In this document: positions 15,087-23,210 of the stretch, piece after piece
How positions within the stretch are numbered: the stretch's first letter is position 1
How the letters are laid out: the number at the start of each line of letters is the position of its first letter
DNA from: DATARH01 sp035534535
GTDB taxonomy: Bacteria > Pseudomonadota > Alphaproteobacteria > ATCC43930 > CGMCC-115725
Assembly (NCBI GenBank): GCA_035534535.1
Contig: DATLRS010000160.1
Location: 1-27,095 of the forward strand
Length of the DNA: 27,095 nucleotides
Reading direction: 5' to 3'
Position numbers and translations under genes: made by a program
Notes under the pieces: model-generated
What the model saw: only the letters and a program-made list of their open reading frames with translations
What the model was told of the DNA's origin: nothing
Databases searched by the model: none

Positions 15087-15797
15087 CTATTCGAGCAGCC
15101 GCCCGAGGCCGGGGAAGCGGTCGGCGCTGCCGAGCCGCTGGCGCACCGCCCACAGCGCGGCCTGGTTGGTGGTGACGACGGGCTTCTTGAATTCGCGCTC
15201 CCATTGGGGGAGCGAGGCCATCGTCGGGAAATTGCCGCCGGGCACGATGAACGCCTCGATCGCGGGATTGTCGATGCGCGCAAAGGCGTCGCGCGCGTTC
15301 TCCGGGCCGAGCTGGCCGATTGCGTAGGAATCGGTCGCGGCAAAGCCTTCCAGGGCGACGATCTCGAGCCCGTATCTGCCCTCGAAATAACGCTTGGCGC
15401 TGGCGTTGACCGGCTCCGAATAGGGCGAAACCAGCGCCACCCGCCGGGCGCCGAGCGCCCCCATCGCCTCGCCGATCGCCATCGCCGAGGTGAAGGAGGG
15501 GACGCCGGCCGCCGCCATGCGCCGCATCGAGGCCGCGTCGAAATCGTCGGCGAAGAGGCTGGCCGAGGTCTGCAGCAGAAAGACGACCTCGACCCTGGCG
15601 GTGCCGAGCAGGCGCGCCTGATATTCGACATCCTCGTCGCGCGGCGGCGAAAACGGCGAGTGCGTCGCGCTGCTCGTCATCAGCCGGCCGTAATGCGCCT
15701 GCCACCCGGGCGGCAGCAGCCGGCTGTATTCGATCTCGCCGGTGGTGTTGGTGGATGGGATCAGGACGCCGAAATGGTGGGTCATACCAGGGGACAT
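15087..15797 (-). CDS. Asp/Glu racemase-superfamily protein (maleate isomerase / arylmalonate decarboxylase-like), cysteine-free
   Basis: About 236 aa. It shows the N-terminal GVLIPSTNTTGE typical of maleate cis-trans isomerases and arylmalonate decarboxylases, then a strand VVFLLQTSAS, RRVALVSPY, and FIVPGGNFPTM. Active family members use one or two Cys, located in the ACTSGS-like and SCTN-like segments. Here those positions are Gln76 and Gly187/188, and the whole protein contains no Cys. Either it belongs to a branch with another mechanism or it is a binding protein or an inactive paralogue. Start choice is uncertain: ATG 15797 (GAGAG site) is preferred over GTG 15806 and ATG 15785. It heads the group with the membrane proteins and the amidohydrolase and is divergent from the CoA-transferase. 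Confidence 0.82.
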   Translation of the reverse strand: MSPGMTHHFGVLIPSTNTTGEIEYSRLLPPGWQAHYGRLMTSSATHSPFSPPRDEDVEYQARLLGTARVEVVFLLQTSASLFADDFDAASMRRMAAAGVPSFTSAMAIGEAMGALGARRVALVSPYSEPVNASAKRYFEGRYGLEIVALEGFAATDSYAIGQLGPENARDAFARIDNPAIEAFIVPGGNFPTMASLPQWEREFKKPVVTTNQAALWAVRQRLGSADRFPGLGRLLE

Positions 15798-15904
15798 AAC
15801 GGTCACTCTCGCAGGGCGGCGGGCGGCCTGCAGCCTAGCAGGGAATGGCGCGCGCCGCAGCGACCCGCTAGCATGCGGCAGCGTTTTCCGCCGGGAGGAT
15901 CCTC

Positions 15905-17083
15905 ATGCCCTCGTTGCCGCTCACCGGGTTTACGGTCATCGATCTGACGGCCCATCGCGCCGGGCCGACCGCCGTTCGCCAGCTCGCCGATTGGGGCGCC
16001 GACGTCATCAAGGTCGAGATGCCGGGCGAGCATACCGACGCCACCGGCAGCCGCCGCGACGGCCCCGATTTCCAGAACCTGCACCGCAACAAGCGTTCCC
16101 TCAGCCTCGATCTGAAGACGCCCGAGGGCAAGAAGATCTTTTTCCAGCTGGCCGCGAAGGCCGATGTGATCGTCGAGAATTTCCGCTCGACCGTGAAGCA
16201 CCGGCTCGGCGTCGATTACGAATCGGTGAGGAAGATCAACCCGCGAATCGTTTATGGCAGCATCTCGGGGTTCGGCCAGGACGGGCCCTATGAGGGCCGC
16301 CCCGGGGTCGACCAGATCGCCCAGGGCATGGGCGGGCTGATGTCGGTGACGGGGCTGCCGGGGCAGGGGCCGGTGCGGGTCGGCATCGCGATCAACGACA
16401 CCAGCGCCGGCATCCTCCTGGCCAACGGCATCGTGCTGGCGCTGCTGGAGCGCGAGCGCTCGGGCGAGGGGCAATGGGTGCACACCTCGCTGATCGAGGC
16501 GCAGCTCTTCATGCTCGATTTCCAGGCGGCGCGCTGGCTGATGAAGCATGAGGTGCCCGGCCAGGAGGGCAATTTTCATCCCACTTCGCCCGGCACCGGG
16601 ATGTTCCAGACAAGCGACGGCTACATCAATATCGCCGCCTCGGGCGACAATCTGTGGAAGCGGTTTTGCGAAGTGGCCGGCGACCGGGAGCTGGCGAGCA
16701 ACCCCGATTTCGCCACCGTGCCGCTGCGCGCCAAAAACCGCGCGGCGCTGATCGCCCATCTCAACGATTTGGTGCGCTCGCGCCCGTCGTCCTATTGGGT
16801 CGAGGCCTTGAACAAGGCCGGCGTGCCGTGCGGTCCGATCAACACGATCGACAAGGCCTGGGAAGACCCGCAAGTGAAGCATCTCGGCATGGCCCGCAAG
16901 GTCGAGCACCCTAAAATCGGCACCTACGAGGTGGTCGGCCAGCCGATCCACATGAGCCGCTACCCGCAGCCCGACACGCTCCAGCCGACCCCCGACCAGG
17001 GCCAGCACACCGACGAGGTGTTGGGTTCCCTCGGCTACGACGCGGCGGCGATTGCCGGGCTGCGCGCGAAGGGCGTGGTCTAA
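15905..17083 (+). CDS. CaiB/BaiF class III CoA-transferase (formyl-CoA transferase-like)
   Basis: A 392-aa protein of the class III CoA-transferase family, which moves CoA between carboxylic acids through an aspartyl anhydride. The N-terminal block FTVIDLTAHRAGPTAVRQLADWGADVIKVEMPG is diagnostic. VIVENFRSTVKHRLGVDYE and IVYGSISGFGQDGPYEGRPGVDQIAQGMGGLMSVTG follow. Asp165 in AINDTSAG corresponds to the catalytic Asp of formyl-CoA transferase (Asp169). The C-terminal block GVPCGPINTIDKAWEDPQV completes the interlocked fold, active as a dimer. The ATG at 15905 has a strong GGGAGGA site. It diverges from the racemase-like gene across 107 bp. A nearby AMP-forming ligase offers a second CoA-activation route. 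The substrate is unknown. Confidence 0.93.
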   Translation: MPSLPLTGFTVIDLTAHRAGPTAVRQLADWGADVIKVEMPGEHTDATGSRRDGPDFQNLHRNKRSLSLDLKTPEGKKIFFQLAAKADVIVENFRSTVKHRLGVDYESVRKINPRIVYGSISGFGQDGPYEGRPGVDQIAQGMGGLMSVTGLPGQGPVRVGIAINDTSAGILLANGIVLALLERERSGEGQWVHTSLIEAQLFMLDFQAARWLMKHEVPGQEGNFHPTSPGTGMFQTSDGYINIAASGDNLWKRFCEVAGDRELASNPDFATVPLRAKNRAALIAHLNDLVRSRPSSYWVEALNKAGVPCGPINTIDKAWEDPQVKHLGMARKVEHPKIGTYEVVGQPIHMSRYPQPDTLQPTPDQGQHTDEVLGSLGYDAAAIAGLRAKGVV

Positions 17084-17121
17084 GCAGGATGCGTTTGGTT
17101 GGGCCATTGTTGACCGGTCCA

Positions 17122-17270
17122 CCCCTCACCCTGCCCTCTCCCCGCAAGCGGGGCGAGGGTTCAGGAGGTGGGCCGCGCTGCTCCCTCGCCCCGCCTGCGG
17201 GGAGAGGGTTCAGCAGGTGGGCCGCGCTGCTCCCTCGCCCCGCCTGCGGGGAGAGGGTTGGGGTGAGGGG
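17122..17270. repeat. Composite palindromic repeat with internal 49-bp duplication
   Basis: The ends are inverted: CCCCTCACCC at 17122 and GGGTGAGGGG ending at 17270. Inside, CCCTCTCCCCGC / GCGGGGAGAGGG pairs again. The middle holds two tandem 49-bp units (17148-17196, 17197-17245; two differences) and the beginning of a third. The basic element resembles the common GC-rich hairpin repeat of Rhizobiales intergenic regions, here grown by duplication. It lies between the convergent CoA-transferase and YccF genes. There are no spacers, so it is not a CRISPR array. Confidence 0.85.
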
Positions 17271-17323
17271 CTGATTGCCACCGGCCGAGCAATCGGGTGA
17301 CGATCGCCGAATTGCTGCTTAGA

Positions 17324-17722
17324 TCACCACCAGCGCGGCGTGCCGCGCGGCACGATCTCGGTCCCGACCGGGAAGAGGCTCGCGCCGGCGAGCTTGAGAT
17401 GCGCCCAGGCGAACGGCAGGCCGATGATCGTGATCGCCAGGGCTACCGCCATCACCAGGTGTGCGAGCGCCAGCCACCAGCCGGCGAGCACGAACCAGAC
17501 GATGTTGCCGAGGGTGCTCAGCGCTCCGGCGTCGGGGTGCGAGCGCATCTCGTAGCCGAACGGCAAGAGCGTATAGAGCGCGATGCGCAGCGCGGCAAAG
17601 CACCAGGGCAGGCCGATGATCGTGATCGCCATCACCCCGGCCGCGATCACCCAGGCGAACGCGGCCGGCAGACCGCCGCACACCAGCCAGAGGATATTGA
17701 GCAGCAGCGTCAGCGGAGACAT
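17324..17722 (-). CDS. YccF-domain inner-membrane protein
   Basis: A 132-aa protein made of two YccF (DUF307) repeats. Each carries a hydrophobic helix pair with the signature AITIIGLPWCFAALRIA (about 32-48) and AITIIGLPFAWAHLKLA (about 96-112). The segment LLLNILWLVCGGLPAAFAWVIAA starts the first, and NIVWFVLAGWWLALAHLVMAVA starts the second. E. coli YccF is about 148 aa and of unknown function. The protein ends PRGTPRWW. The start at 17722 fits the conserved N-terminus but has no clear Shine-Dalgarno. It diverges from the acyl-CoA ligase with 48 bp between starts. Confidence 0.88.
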   Translation of the reverse strand: MSPLTLLLNILWLVCGGLPAAFAWVIAAGVMAITIIGLPWCFAALRIALYTLLPFGYEMRSHPDAGALSTLGNIVWFVLAGWWLALAHLVMAVALAITIIGLPFAWAHLKLAGASLFPVGTEIVPRGTPRWW

Positions 17723-17739
17723 CGGTTTCGGGTTGTTGC

Positions 17740-17753
17740 GAACGGGCCCGTTC
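17740..17753. promoter_or_regulatory. Perfect 14-bp palindrome midway between the yccF-like and ligase genes
   Basis: GAACGGGCCCGTTC is fully self-complementary. Its centre (17746.5) is exactly midway between the two divergent start codons (17722 and 17771). A bidirectional operator is a reasonable reading, but no regulator family is indicated. Confidence 0.35.
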
Positions 17754-17770
17754 TGTCGTGAAGATAACGC

Positions 17771-19348
17771 ATGAAACCGCCTTACAGTCGCACCCTGTTC
17801 GAACTTGTCTGCGAAGAGGCCGCGCGCTTTCCCGACCGTGTCGCGGTGATCTGCGGCGAGCGGCAGGCGACGTACCGCGCGCTCGCCGACGGCGCCGGCC
17901 GGATCGCGGCGGCGCTCAAGGCGTATGGCATCGGCCGCGGCGAGCGGGTCGGCATCCTGATCAACAACCGCCTCGAATGGCTGGAAGCCTGTTGCGGCGC
18001 GACCGCGCTCGGCGCCGTCGCGGTGCCGTTCAGCACCTGGTCGACGCCCGAGGAACTCGCCTATCTGCTGGCCGATTCCGCGGTGGTGGCGCTGATCGCG
18101 GTGGCGTCGTTCGGCGGCCAGGATTTCGCCGCTGCGCTGGCCGCCTTGGCGCCGAATGCGACGGGCCTGCGCCTTATCGTCATGCTCGGCGGCGAGATGC
18201 GAGCGGGCTGGATCGGCTATGACGCATTGCGCGCCGCGGCCGCGCCGCTCTTGCCGCTCGCGCCGGGGACGGGGGCGAGTGCGGCGGACGACGCGCTCAT
18301 CCTCTACACGTCGGGGTCGAGCGCCCGGCCGAAAGCGGTGCGGCTCCAGCATTTCGCGATCATCGAGAACGGCTTCAACATCGGCGAGCGGATGGGCCTC
18401 GCGCCGGACGACCGGGTGCTGCTGGCGCCGCCGCTATTCTGGGCCTATGGCGCCTGCAACGCGCTACCCGCCACGCTGTCGCACGGCGCGACGCTGGTCT
18501 TGCAATCGCGGTTCGAGCCCGCCGGCTGGCTCGACCTCGCCGAGCGGCACCGCTGCACCGTCGTCTATACCTTGCCGAGCATCACCGGCGCGGTGTTGCG
18601 CCACCCGGAATTCCGCCCCGAGCGAGTCGCGAGCCTGCGCACCGGGTTGATGATCGGCAGCCCGCAGGAGGTGCGCATCGCCGCCGAGGACCTCGGGGCG
18701 GCGCAGATCTGCAACATCTATGGCGCGACCGAAACCTATGGCAATTGCTGCGTGACGCCCGCCCTCTGGCCGATCGACCGCCGCATGGCCGGGCAAGGCC
18801 CGCCATTGCCGGGGGTCAGGCTGCGCATCGTCGATCCGGCAACCGGCGCCCGGCTGCCTTCCGGCGACGCGGGCGCGCTCGAAGTCGCCGGCTACCTGAC
18901 GCCCGGTTATTGCGGTGCGAGCGCCGCGCACAACCGCGCGGCCTTCACCCCCGACTTCTATTTTCGCACCGGCGATCTCGGATTCCTTGACGAGTCGGGA
19001 TGCTTTCATTTCGTCGCGCGCGATGCCGACATCATCAAGCGCGCCGGGATCAACGTCTCGCCGGCGGAAATCGAGAGCCTCCTGTTGCAGCACCCGGGCG
19101 TGGCGCAGGCGGCGGTGGTCGGCGCTGCCGCCGGCGAACGTGGCGAGGCGATCGTCGCCTTCGTCGTGGCGCAACCCGGCATGGAACTTACCGACGAAGC
19201 CTTGCGCGCCCATTGCCGCGCCCTCGCCTCAAGCTACAAGGTGCCTGACCATATCGCGATCCGCGCCGCCCTCCCGGTCACCGAAACCGGCAAGCTCCAT
19301 CGCCGCGCCCTGCGCGAGGAGGCCGCGACGCTGATGCCGCGAAATTGA
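17771..19348 (+). CDS. AMP-forming acyl-CoA synthetase / acid-CoA ligase (ANL superfamily)
   Basis: A 525-aa adenylating enzyme that activates a carboxylic acid with ATP and transfers it to CoA. Core motifs: A3 phosphate loop at 176-190, LYTSGSSARPKAV, where the usual TTGxPKG is SSARPKA; A5 YGATET; A7 YFRTGDLG; A8 hinge KRAGINVSPAEIE; and A10 catalytic lysine K508 in TETGKLHRR. The changed A3 loop still has Ser/Ser and Lys, and I recall it from a branch of these ligases, so activity is plausible. FFWAYG-like motif PPLFWAYGACN matches benzoate and fatty-acid ligase relatives. The start at 17771 begins 48 bp from the divergent YccF gene. The acid substrate is unknown. Aromatic or meta-cleavage acids fit the neighbourhood. 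Confidence 0.92.
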   Translation: MKPPYSRTLFELVCEEAARFPDRVAVICGERQATYRALADGAGRIAAALKAYGIGRGERVGILINNRLEWLEACCGATALGAVAVPFSTWSTPEELAYLLADSAVVALIAVASFGGQDFAAALAALAPNATGLRLIVMLGGEMRAGWIGYDALRAAAAPLLPLAPGTGASAADDALILYTSGSSARPKAVRLQHFAIIENGFNIGERMGLAPDDRVLLAPPLFWAYGACNALPATLSHGATLVLQSRFEPAGWLDLAERHRCTVVYTLPSITGAVLRHPEFRPERVASLRTGLMIGSPQEVRIAAEDLGAAQICNIYGATETYGNCCVTPALWPIDRRMAGQGPPLPGVRLRIVDPATGARLPSGDAGALEVAGYLTPGYCGASAAHNRAAFTPDFYFRTGDLGFLDESGCFHFVARDADIIKRAGINVSPAEIESLLLQHPGVAQAAVVGAAAGERGEAIVAFVVAQPGMELTDEALRAHCRALASSYKVPDHIAIRAALPVTETGKLHRRALREEAATLMPRN

Positions 19349-19521
19349 TGCAGCGGGTCGAGAGCAGGTCGCATCTGTGGCAATTCGCCCGTGGTCTTCA
19401 CGCGGCGACGAGCCTGGTGAGGTCGCAAATGATGCCGGAACCTCGACCCCGCGTTGTCACTCGCCAGCCGCGAGAATGCGCTACGGCGTAAGCCACATCC
19501 GGTCCGACGGAGATCATTATC

Positions 19522-21300
19522 ATGCCGAAGGTATTTGTCGTTAGCCTGCATCGCAGCGCGACGCAAAGTATGACTGCGCTTCTCCGTAACGTCGGGTTAA
19601 GCACTTGCCATTGGCCATCTACGGTCAACGGCGTCTCTTATGAATCGCAATGCGTCGGATCGGAGACAGCACCGAAACGGATTTTTGAGTTATTGCGCCC
19701 GGTGTTCGACGCCTTTGACGCGGTCAGCGACCTGCCGATCCCGGTGATCTACGAGGAGCTGGATGCAGCGTATCCCGACGCCAAATTTGTCGCCGTATAT
19801 CGCAAGCCTGCCGACTGGCTTCGCTCGGTACGTCGCCATATGCTGTTCAGAGAGCTCGAGGTCTACGAGCGGGTGCTGTATTGGCATTACCTTGCCGATA
19901 AGCCAAAACGGCTCGACGACGTACCGGATGGCGTTTTGATTGAAATGCATCGCCGCCATCACGAGAACCTGACGGCGTATTTCAGCGGCCGCGACAATTT
20001 CCTGCTGGTAGACCTTGCCGACCCCGAGATCGGGCAGCGGCTGTCGTTGTTTCTGGAGATACCCCCTCAGCAATTTCCGTTGGTCGATTACAAGTTTGGC
20101 ACCAAGGAAGCGACGCACCGCTTTCATGTGCTTGGCATTCCACATACGATCTCGACCGCAGAGTACAATCTCTGTTCCCTGACGCAGAAAGTCGTGCGGC
20201 TTTGCGCTATGCTTAAGCAACGGGGACATTACGTCATTCATTACGGTCATCAGGACTCCGCCGTTCAGTGCGATGAGCATGTTACGGTCACAGATCGATG
20301 CGATCTGTCGACCGCCTACGGAAACCATGATTGGCGACGGGACGGAGCGCCACGGTTTCGGCTGGACGATCACGCCTATCGGACCTTTCATGCCAACGCG
20401 ATCGTGGCGATTGCACAGCGCAAGCAGAAGGATGATTTTTTATTGTGCACGGCTGGCAACAAGCACCAAGCGGTCGGGGCAGCGCACAACGATATGCTCG
20501 TCTGCGAATCCGGTATCGATTACCGAGACGGAACTTTTGCGCCATTCAAGATTTTTGAATCCTATGCGATTCTTCATGCTTATTCGGGTCTTCATGCCTA
20601 TTCGGGTCTTCATGCCGATTTGGGCGCGACGGAGACCGCGGAGATGGCCGATGAGATGTGGTATAATACGGTTATCCCTAATTCTGTCGACCCGTCGGAA
20701 TTTGAATTTTGTTCGGAAAAGGATGATTACTTTTTGTTCCTGGGACGCTTGACCGCGGACAAGGGCATTCAACTCGCCGTGCATGTCATCGAGGCGGTCG
20801 GCGGCCGGCTGATTGTCGCTGGACCCGGATCGCTTGAGGGGCTTGGCGGCCGGACCGATCGTCCAATTTCGGAGTATGTCGAGCCGGTCGGTGCGGTCGA
20901 TGTCAAGACCCGCAAACGGCTGCTGGCTAAAGCAAAGGCGGTGATACTGCCCTCGCTGTTTGTCGAGCCGTTCTGCAATGTACAAGTCGAGGCGATGCTG
21001 TCCGGCACCCCGATCATCACGACCGATTGGGGCGCATTCGCGGAATACAATCTTCACGGCGTAACCGGCTACCGGTGCCGCACCTTCGAACAATTCGTCT
21101 GGGCCGCGAAAAACATCGGTGATATTCGACCGGCAAAATGTCGCGCCTGGGCCGCTGCAAATTTCTCGATGCAGCGCGTCGGCGACATGTACGAGGAGTA
21201 TTTCTATGCGGCGAAGAACCGGTTTAATGGCACGGGCTGGTATCAGGACAACCCGACCCGTTGGGATCTCGATTGGCTCAACACGCGCTGGCCAGGCTAG
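19522..21300 (+). CDS. Sulfotransferase-like domain fused to a GT4-family glycosyltransferase
   Basis: A 592-aa two-domain protein. Residues 1-195 look like a PAPS-dependent sulfotransferase: a 5'-phosphosulfate loop VVSLHRSATQSM (6-17) and a 3'-phosphate motif YRKPADWLRSVRR (93-105, R-x-P-x5-S). Residues 199-592 form a GT-B glycosyltransferase: the acceptor domain begins RFHVLGIPHTISTAEYN with GHYVIHYGHQDS, and the donor domain has FLFLGRLTADKG and the GT4 EX7E pair E482/E490 in EPFCNVQVEAMLSGTPII. The product may be a glycosylated and sulfated surface glycan or signal; this is inference. Residues 351-368 are a triple LHAYSG repeat. GC is clearly lower than in the neighbours (30/60 in 20401-20460 against 49/60 in 22321-22380), suggesting transfer. 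The start at 19522 has GGAG about 10 nt upstream. Confidence 0.8.
   Translation: MPKVFVVSLHRSATQSMTALLRNVGLSTCHWPSTVNGVSYESQCVGSETAPKRIFELLRPVFDAFDAVSDLPIPVIYEELDAAYPDAKFVAVYRKPADWLRSVRRHMLFRELEVYERVLYWHYLADKPKRLDDVPDGVLIEMHRRHHENLTAYFSGRDNFLLVDLADPEIGQRLSLFLEIPPQQFPLVDYKFGTKEATHRFHVLGIPHTISTAEYNLCSLTQKVVRLCAMLKQRGHYVIHYGHQDSAVQCDEHVTVTDRCDLSTAYGNHDWRRDGAPRFRLDDHAYRTFHANAIVAIAQRKQKDDFLLCTAGNKHQAVGAAHNDMLVCESGIDYRDGTFAPFKIFESYAILHAYSGLHAYSGLHADLGATETAEMADEMWYNTVIPNSVDPSEFEFCSEKDDYFLFLGRLTADKGIQLAVHVIEAVGGRLIVAGPGSLEGLGGRTDRPISEYVEPVGAVDVKTRKRLLAKAKAVILPSLFVEPFCNVQVEAMLSGTPIITTDWGAFAEYNLHGVTGYRCRTFEQFVWAAKNIGDIRPAKCRAWAAANFSMQRVGDMYEEYFYAAKNRFNGTGWYQDNPTRWDLDWLNTRWPG
20572..20625 (+). repeat. 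Three 18-bp tandem units inside the sulfotransferase-GT4 gene
   Basis: The units run 20572-20589, 20590-20607 and 20608-20625 and encode LHAYSG, LHAYSG, LHADLG. The first two differ by one base (GCT/GCC); the third has diverged at the end. The repeat is in frame, so unit number can vary without breaking the protein. It lies between the acceptor- and donor-binding halves, following the FESYA segment. Confidence 0.85.
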
Positions 21301-21435
21301 GACCGACCGGGCTGTTGTCGCCGGGAAAGCAGCCATCAATCTCGTCGGCAGCGCTGTGGCATCCGTCGCGCCGGCCTTGGCGCGGGGGCCCGGATCAGCC
21401 ACATAACGGTCGCGGATCATGCGGAGCAGATCGGG

Positions 21436-23142
21436 ATGAGTGCGGTCGAGGCGGTGGCGGCGAGCGAAGCCGGGCGCGATTTCATCCGCGACATCGTCGC
21501 GGCCGATCTCGCCGCCGGGCGTTGCAACGAGGTGGTGACGCGATTCCCGCCCGAGCCCAACGGCTATCTCCATATCGGCCACGCCAAGGCGATCTGCCTC
21601 AATTTCGGCGTGGCGGCGGAGTTCGGCGGGCATTGCAATTTGCGCTTCGACGACACCAACCCGACCCGCGAAGAACAGGAATACATCGACGCGATCATGC
21701 GCGACGTGCGCTGGCTCGGCTTCGACTGGGGGGAGCACCTCTATCACGCCTCGGATTATTTCGCGCAGCTCTATGACTGGGCCGAGCAGCTGATCCGCGA
21801 CGGCCTCGCTTATGTCGACGACCAGTCGCCGGCGGAGATGCGCGAGACCCGCGGCACCTTGACCGAGCCCGGCCGCAACAGCCCCTTCCGCGACCGCGCG
21901 CCCGCGGAAAACCTTGATTTATTCCGCCGCATGCGGGCCGGCGAGTTCGCCAACGGCGCCTGCGTGCTGCGCGCCCGGATCGACATGGGTTCGGGCAACA
22001 TCAACCTGCGCGATCCGGCGCTCTACCGCATCCTGCACGCGGCGCATCCGCGCACCGGCACCGCCTGGTGCATCTACCCGACCTATGATTTCGCGCATGG
22101 CCAGTCGGATGCGATCGAGGGCATCACCCATTCGCTGTGTACCCTCGAATTCGAGGATCATCGGCCGCTCTACGACTGGCTGATCGAGCATCTGCCAATT
22201 GGCGAAAAATTTGGGCCGTCGCGGCCGCGGCAATACGAATCCGCCCGCCTCAATCTCGGCTATACCGTGATGTCGAAGCGGTTTTTGAAGACGCTGGTCG
22301 ATGACGGCCATGTCGCGGGCTGGGACGACCCGCGCATGCCGACGCTGGCGGGGTTGCGCCGGCGCGGCGTGCCGCCCGAGGCGATCCGCGAATTCATCCG
22401 CCGCATCGGCGTCGCGCGCGCCAACAGCCTGGTCGATGTCGCGATCTTCGAAAGCGCCCTGCGCGACACGCTGAACCGCGCCGCGCCGCGCCGCATGGCG
22501 GTGCTGCGCCCGCTGAAGCTGGTGATCGAGAACTACCCGTCCGGCCTCACCGAACAGCTCGACGCGGTCAACAAGCCGGACGATGCCGCCGCCGGGACGC
22601 GGTCGATCCCGTTCGCCCGCGAACTCTTCATCGAGCGCGACGATTTTGTCGAGAACCCGCCGCGCAATTTCCACCGCCTGGCGCCGGGCCGCGAGGTGCG
22701 GCTGCGCTACGCCTATTTTGTGACTTGCCGCAAGGTGGTGAAGGACGCAGCGGGTGAGGTCGTCGAGCTGCGCTGCACCTACGATCCGCAAACCCGCGGC
22801 GGCAACGCGCCCGATGGCCGCAAGGTGCGCGGCACGATCCATTGGGTCACCGCCGCGCACGCTGTGCCGGCCGAGATCCGCCTCTACAACGCGCTCTTCA
22901 CCCGCCCCGACCCGGGCGCCGACGGCGACATGATGGCCGATCTCAACCCCCTTTCGCTCGAGGTGCTGACCGGCGCCCTGGTCGAGCCCGGGCTTGCCGG
23001 CGACAACAGCGAGGCGGCGATCCAGTTCGAGCGCCAGGGCTATTTCTGCCGCGATCCGGATTCGGCGCCGGGCCGGCTCGTCTTCAACCGCACGATCGGG
23101 CTGCGCGACAGCTGGGCCAAAACCCAGGCGGGCGGCACATAG
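21436..23142 (+). CDS. glnS: Glutaminyl-tRNA synthetase
   Basis: A 568-aa class I synthetase that charges tRNA-Gln directly. The class I signature is PNGYLHIGHAKAI (HIGH at 46-49), and the second ATP motif is VMSKR (M279-R282), as in GlnRS. RFDDTNPTREEQEYIDAI and WGEHLYHASDYFAQLYDWAEQLI are GlnRS/GluRS core segments. The block DDQSPAEMRETRGTLTEPGRNSPFRDR and the two-barrel C-terminal anticodon domain (about 340-560) identify GlnRS rather than GluRS. The length matches the E. coli enzyme (554 aa). The ATG at 21436 follows GGAG (21423-21426) at about 9 nt. Several alphaproteobacteria lack GlnRS and use Glu-tRNA-Gln amidation instead, so its presence is informative. It is followed by dapB. Confidence 0.97.
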   Translation: MSAVEAVAASEAGRDFIRDIVAADLAAGRCNEVVTRFPPEPNGYLHIGHAKAICLNFGVAAEFGGHCNLRFDDTNPTREEQEYIDAIMRDVRWLGFDWGEHLYHASDYFAQLYDWAEQLIRDGLAYVDDQSPAEMRETRGTLTEPGRNSPFRDRAPAENLDLFRRMRAGEFANGACVLRARIDMGSGNINLRDPALYRILHAAHPRTGTAWCIYPTYDFAHGQSDAIEGITHSLCTLEFEDHRPLYDWLIEHLPIGEKFGPSRPRQYESARLNLGYTVMSKRFLKTLVDDGHVAGWDDPRMPTLAGLRRRGVPPEAIREFIRRIGVARANSLVDVAIFESALRDTLNRAAPRRMAVLRPLKLVIENYPSGLTEQLDAVNKPDDAAAGTRSIPFARELFIERDDFVENPPRNFHRLAPGREVRLRYAYFVTCRKVVKDAAGEVVELRCTYDPQTRGGNAPDGRKVRGTIHWVTAAHAVPAEIRLYNALFTRPDPGADGDMMADLNPLSLEVLTGALVEPGLAGDNSEAAIQFERQGYFCRDPDSAPGRLVFNRTIGLRDSWAKTQAGGT

Positions 23143-23161
23143 CCGGCGCGGCTTGTGTTTT
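23136..23161 (+). terminator. Possible Rho-independent terminator of glnS
   Basis: A stem AGCCG-GCG-CGGCT (23141-23153), extended by CAC/GTG across a small internal loop, is followed by TTTT (23158-23161). It overlaps the glnS stop codon. The T-run is short, so read-through into dapB is likely. Confidence 0.35.
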
Positions 23162-23210
23162 GTCGGACGATGTCTGACCCTGTCTGTTGCCGCAACGCGG
23201 GGAGGCGGGC

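Noticed and set aside
17148..17258. Possible CRISPR-like array
   Set aside because: The 49-bp units are directly contiguous with no spacers, only about 2.3 units exist, and no cas genes are present.
18296..18340. Acyl-CoA ligase considered inactive because of the altered phosphate loop
   Set aside because: The remaining core motifs and the catalytic K508 are intact, and SSARPKA-type loops occur in a branch of this family.
20440..21747. 435-codon minus-strand open frame, including a protein-like stretch over 21301-21435
   Set aside because: It mostly mirrors the GT4 gene and glnS. The intergenic part reads plausibly but has no start, ribosome site or recognised motif.
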